A DNA stretch of 64,000 bases from positions 3,038,001 through 3,102,000 of the forward strand of contig JAGTWJ010000017.1 in assembly GCA_020064725.1 (NCBI GenBank), read 5' to 3'. The notes beneath the pieces are model-generated. The model was not told the DNA's origin and did not search any database. It saw only the letters and a program-made list of their open reading frames with translations. Below, piece by piece: positions 59,940 through 64,000 of this stretch (positions are counted from its first letter, which is position 1; every line of letters begins with the position of its first letter). The position numbers and the translations under genes were made by a program. Source of the stretch: Drechslerella dactyloides. Its lineage: Eukaryota > Ascomycota > Orbiliomycetes > Orbiliales > Orbiliaceae.

Positions 59940-62900
59940 ATGGACGACCACATTCGACCCCGGGACTCGGAAAGCGAGGATGGTGTGCACAGCGACAATT
60001 TCATGCCAATTCAGCGGATGGGATCGAAATCATTCAGAAGACACAAGTCTAGGTCGCGGAGTCGGACAGGCTCGGTCTCGCCACAGAAGATGGGCAGGTA
60101 CACGCCTCCCCTGACGAACGGCAGGACCTCGCCTATGAAGAACCATGCGAAGGATATCCGCGCGGACGAGCCCATATCGATACTAGACCCGCGCCGATTC
60201 ACACCGACGTTACACGCCAGTCTGGTAGCCGAAATCCTGAGTCTCAGGCGGGAACTCGACGCCAAGTCGGGACTGATCGATAGTCTCGAGACGGATTTGT
60301 CGATAGCCAGGGCTGAGACGGAGAACACGGCTACGACCGTTGCATCCGCGCGCAAGGAGGCGCGGGACATCCGGGAACAGCTCAAGTTGAAAGAAAACGA
60401 TGAGGCTCTCGAGGAGCTATACTACGAGCGGGATCAGGCGCTGGAGACCGTGGCGGAACTGAGGCGGCAAGTCGAGAGGCTGACGAAATCACGCCGGAAA
60501 ACCGAAGATGATATGGAGCGGAACCGACAAATATTTGACAGAGAGCGCTCCGAATGGGAACTGAACAAAAGATCGCTGGAGCACCGGGTCCATATCGCGG
60601 AAGGGAGGCTGAAGACGCTGCTTCAGGAAATCGCCTCGGCGAATGAGGCGAACGCAAACAGCCATGATGAAGTGATAGAGGACAATCATCTCGTCCGGCC
60701 GGAGAGCATCGTGCGGCCGGTGAGCAGGAACAGCAGGCGTTCAATGTCGTCCGGGTCCGAAGATTCGGATATGCAGAGGAACAGGAACCGCTTTTCGATG
60801 ATCAGCGTCGAGGCATCGCAGTCGGCGCTGCGTCTGGCCGACGAGCTGAGCTTTATCCACGAGACCAGCGAGGCGTCGGAAGCTGAAACGGAAGGCTCGC
60901 TCTACCCGGAATCTGCCCAGGAAATGCATCATGACGCGATGCCGGACCCGGAATCGGAGTTCGAGCCGATGGAGCCAGTCGACGAGGAAATGGTTCCGTC
61001 ACGACCGTCATCAGGCGAGCTGTCGCCGACGAAAGCGGTAGTGCGAGACGATAGGTCTGAAATCACCGAGATCACGGTGATGGCTGCAGACGACGAGGAG
61101 GAACTTCAAGACCTGCGACAAGAGAACAAACGCATCATGGAAATGGTCGAGCAGCTCGAGGAATGCATCCGGCTTGAGAAGCAAGAACGCGAGAATTTCA
61201 GAGTTGTCATGGCGAGCGAGGTTGAGGAATGGAAAGATAAGTATCAAAAGCAGTCGCAAGTCTATCAACTGCGAGAATACCAGGAACAGCAGGAACGGGA
61301 AGTTCTCCAGCAGGAACATCGAGACCAACTCGAGTTACTGGAATCGATAGCGGCAGACACACAACATCAGCTCGAGCTCCTTGCATCTGAAAAGGCGGAG
61401 CTGAAGCGGTCCATGGATATATCTGTAAAAGCTCGACATGCTGAAATCGACGAAGAGAACGCACCTGCAGTTGAGAGCGTTGTCAAAGCGATTGTCGACG
61501 AGGTAGCGGAGACGGATGAGGAAGGGGAAGAAGATCACCAAGACCCACGACAAGACGAAAGCGAAGACCCGGTACTGCTCGAAGACGAAGAGACGGACAC
61601 CGACGAGGACGACGAGGACGACGACGTGCAACTTGAAGCGCTTCCTCCGATAGTCGAGGAGGAATCGATATTGGAGATGGAACTCATGAAACTCCTGGAG
61701 ACGCCGCGGAATGACAACGGGACATTCCCCGAAGATGTCATGATTCCTCAATCACCCCGCGAGATATCAGCAAACCAGGGGAGGAAGAGAATATCTCTGA
61801 TGGGACCCGTCTCGCCACCTCTCAGTCCACCTTCAACCGCCACCCGTAGGTCCTCGGCGATAATATACGTATCCTCAGAAGTCCAGACGGCCGACATTGT
61901 AATCGCGGAACCAGGCGTCGATGCGGGATGCCAGACCGACAAGCCACCTACCCCTCCTCAGACGCCCACATTCATCATCCCCTCCATCACGATACGCCCG
62001 CCGTCTCCAGCTACCCGCTTCGAACCCCGCAAGCCGACGAGAGATTCATCATGCCAGACATTCCAGCCGCCGCATACCCAGTCTTCAGCGATGCAGACAG
62101 AGGCCATCAAGGTTGACACCCGTATTCTGCTCAAGAACTTTGGATCTCCACCCAGGAAGGACTCGGCGCCGCCGCTGCCTCCTCCGCGTGTGATCCCGGT
62201 TTCAGTTCCCGCACCCGTCGAGACACCGGCACGAGTTAGCCCATCGCCAGCACCAAGCACCGCTTCGACAATCTTAAGCTCGCCGCCCGCGCCGCCCGTA
62301 CCACCTGAGAAGAGCACCAGACGACCAGTGAGAATCCTGCCGATAAGACTCAATTCTTCTCCGGGCCCTTCACCCACGACAAGAGAGCTCGAGACGATTG
62401 ACAGCCCCCCAAGGTCATCCCCACCTCAAAGGTCGCTACCTACCGTTTCTCCAAACGGAGTGTATAGACCGCCACGGACTACGTCGCTGTGGAAGTACAA
62501 CGATATCCCGTCGGACGAAGATGACGATGACGATATCGAAGAGCATGAAGACGAGTTCAAGACAGCTCTGTCGGCACCGAAGCCGCCGAAACCCAAGGAG
62601 CCATTCCCCCAACCCGCCAACCGCGACAGTGTTCTGCTTCCTAAGCGCCATCCGAGCGTCAAGCGTAACGTTGTCACAGCCAAGCCGATGCTGCCTGCAC
62701 GTGCGTGGAACCACACCGTTCCTGGCCCGAGCACCCGCCGCATCTTGACAGGGGGTCCGCCGTATCCTGTGCCCCTGAGGCATAGCTCGCGGAAGCTGCC
62801 GCCATCGATCACCAGCTCTCGTGCGAGCAGCCCGTCGCCGATGCCCGGTGGCATTCGTCGGTCTCGAAATTCCGTCCGCAAGTCGAGGTCCGCATTGGGA

Positions 62901-64000
62901 TTGAAGACCGAAGGCTCGGTACGGACAAGGTCGCCGCCGCCGATGTCGTTCTCATCTCTGGGGCTCGAGAGTCCCACCGAGGTACCTCCTCTGCCGCGTG
63001 ATGCTATCCTGCCAAACTCGGTCAGCAGATCTGGCTTCTCCAACTACAGCCACAGCCATCGGTACCAGGATTCGAGCGTGACGGGTACAGCATCGATCGA
63101 TAGCTCCCAGCAGCAGCCCAGTGTTGTTGATGCGATTGCGCAGACGATGGTTGGCGAATTCCTGTACAAGTATGTGAGGAAGCGGTTCGGAGGACCTGAA
63201 GGCACCGCTCAGGGTTGGGAGAAGGATGATGGCGGCTCCGGCGCAAGACATAGGCGGTGGGTCTGGGTGGCTCCATATGAACGTGCTGTAATGTGGTCGA
63301 CTCGGCAGCCGACGAGCGGATTGGCTCTCATGGGCAAATCTGGACGAAAGCGTAAGTCTCTTTCCGGCATCCCCTTATGTAGAAAAAGTATATCGAAGCG
63401 GGTGGCTAACAACCTACAGTGCTCATTCAATCCGTTCTCGACGTCAAGGACGACACGATTCCGCCAAGAGGAATCAACTTGTACAACCGCTCGATTTTGA
63501 TCCTGACGCCCGCCCGAGCGCTCAAATTCACGGCGGCGACACAAGAGCGACATTACATCTGGCTGATGGCGCTGTCGTTCCTCGCGCACTCGTCGCAGTC
63601 TCCAGGGAACGCACTGACGCTGCCGCCCGCGCTTCCGTTCGAATACGAGCAGCTCACGCAGCGCTCCGACGTGGGCGAAGGCAAGGGTAAGGAACCATCC
63701 ACCGCGGCCTCCTTCATGTCCGGCGGCGAGAGCGAGTACTACGACACGAGACCGAACTTCCAAAACCCCTTCTCCGCAAACGGCAGCTTCGCCAACGGCA
63801 GCTTCACCACCAGCCACAGCTACGCATACTCGAACGGCGACGAATCGTACGCTGCCAGCCGCCGGACGAACCGCTACGGCAGCATCGTCTCGGACGACAG
63901 CGCGGCAGACTACCCTGTCATCCGACGACACGCGCGCAAGAGATCGAACACCGTCTACCCAGGCAACGCGCGTATGCCACCGCCGCGAAACTTCACCTCG
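59940..64000 (+). CDS. ApsA/Num1-like cortical nuclear-migration protein (partial)
   Basis: Cortical anchor that captures dynein and microtubules for nuclear positioning (ApsA of Aspergillus, Num1 of yeast, Mcp5 of fission yeast). Exon 1 is 59940-63351; a 68-nt intron (GTAAGT, CTAAC, ACAG) follows; exon 2 starts at 63420 and is still open at the window's end. At least 1330 residues are encoded. The N terminus is Ser/Arg-rich. Coiled-coil segments lie at about 85-250 (LRRELDAKSGLIDSLETDLS) and 390-520. An acidic region with DTDEDDEDDD lies around 545-560, followed by a long Pro/Ser/Thr-rich section. A PH domain begins near residue 1060 (TMVGEFLYKYVRKRF, HRRWVWVAPYERAVMWS) and ends in ERHYIWLMALSFLAHS; it would bind PI(4,5)P2 at the membrane. 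The intron splits the PH domain. The tail has NGSF repeats. The C-terminal end is missing. Confidence 0.88.

Noticed and set aside
60011..63931. Several minus-strand frames of 60-240 codons under the ApsA-like gene
   Set aside because: Shadows of a long coiled-coil and low-complexity coding sequence on the plus strand.

Overview
The window is nuclear DNA of a filamentous ascomycete (Pezizomycotina). Evidence: genes split by short introns with GTRNGT donors, CTRAC-type branch sites and YAG acceptors; an AA9 lytic polysaccharide monooxygenase with a fungal CBM1; a relic of HEX-1, the Woronin-body protein confined to this group; an ApsA/Num1-type cortical protein; and C-to-T/G-to-A decay of a duplicated sequence that looks like repeat-induced point mutation (RIP). 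No species is claimed. Exon models were made by hand from splice signals and reading phase. No tRNA, rRNA, CRISPR array or intact transposon was recognised.

Layout. 1-14 kb is a gene-poor accessory stretch: a small secreted cysteine-containing protein (725-1654, -), an F-box protein (3546-5544, -), a tandem family of an unrecognised two-domain protein in four states of decay (6047-10866, +; the C-terminal domain has a retropepsin-like DTGA motif), and a frameshifted HEX-1-like gene (11769-12238, -). 14.1-15.4 kb holds the AA9-CBM1 gene. 16.8-47.3 kb is a core block of housekeeping genes: Atg22-like vacuolar permease, Fbxo9/Hrt3-like F-box protein, PXA-PX sorting nexin, a conserved protein of unknown function, a haloacid-dehalogenase-type hydrolase, ribosomal protein eL19 (start codon split by an intron), a RING-ZZ ubiquitin-ligase-like protein, Pga2, fimbrin and a Ras2/RasB GTPase. 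47.3-59.9 kb is a 12.6-kb stretch with no gene I can support. The window ends inside an ApsA/Num1-like gene (59940 onward, +).

How they work together. The core genes are not a pathway cluster. Several act in membrane traffic, cell cortex and polarity (PXA-PX nexin, Pga2, fimbrin, Ras, ApsA), but in fungi such genes are usually scattered, so this is probably coincidence. The tandem family is the most unusual part. Every copy carries the same 63-69-nt exon-like cassette ending in an in-frame TAG between good splice sites. Copies B and C are broken, and a truncated fourth copy between A and B differs from copy C almost only by transitions of the RIP type.
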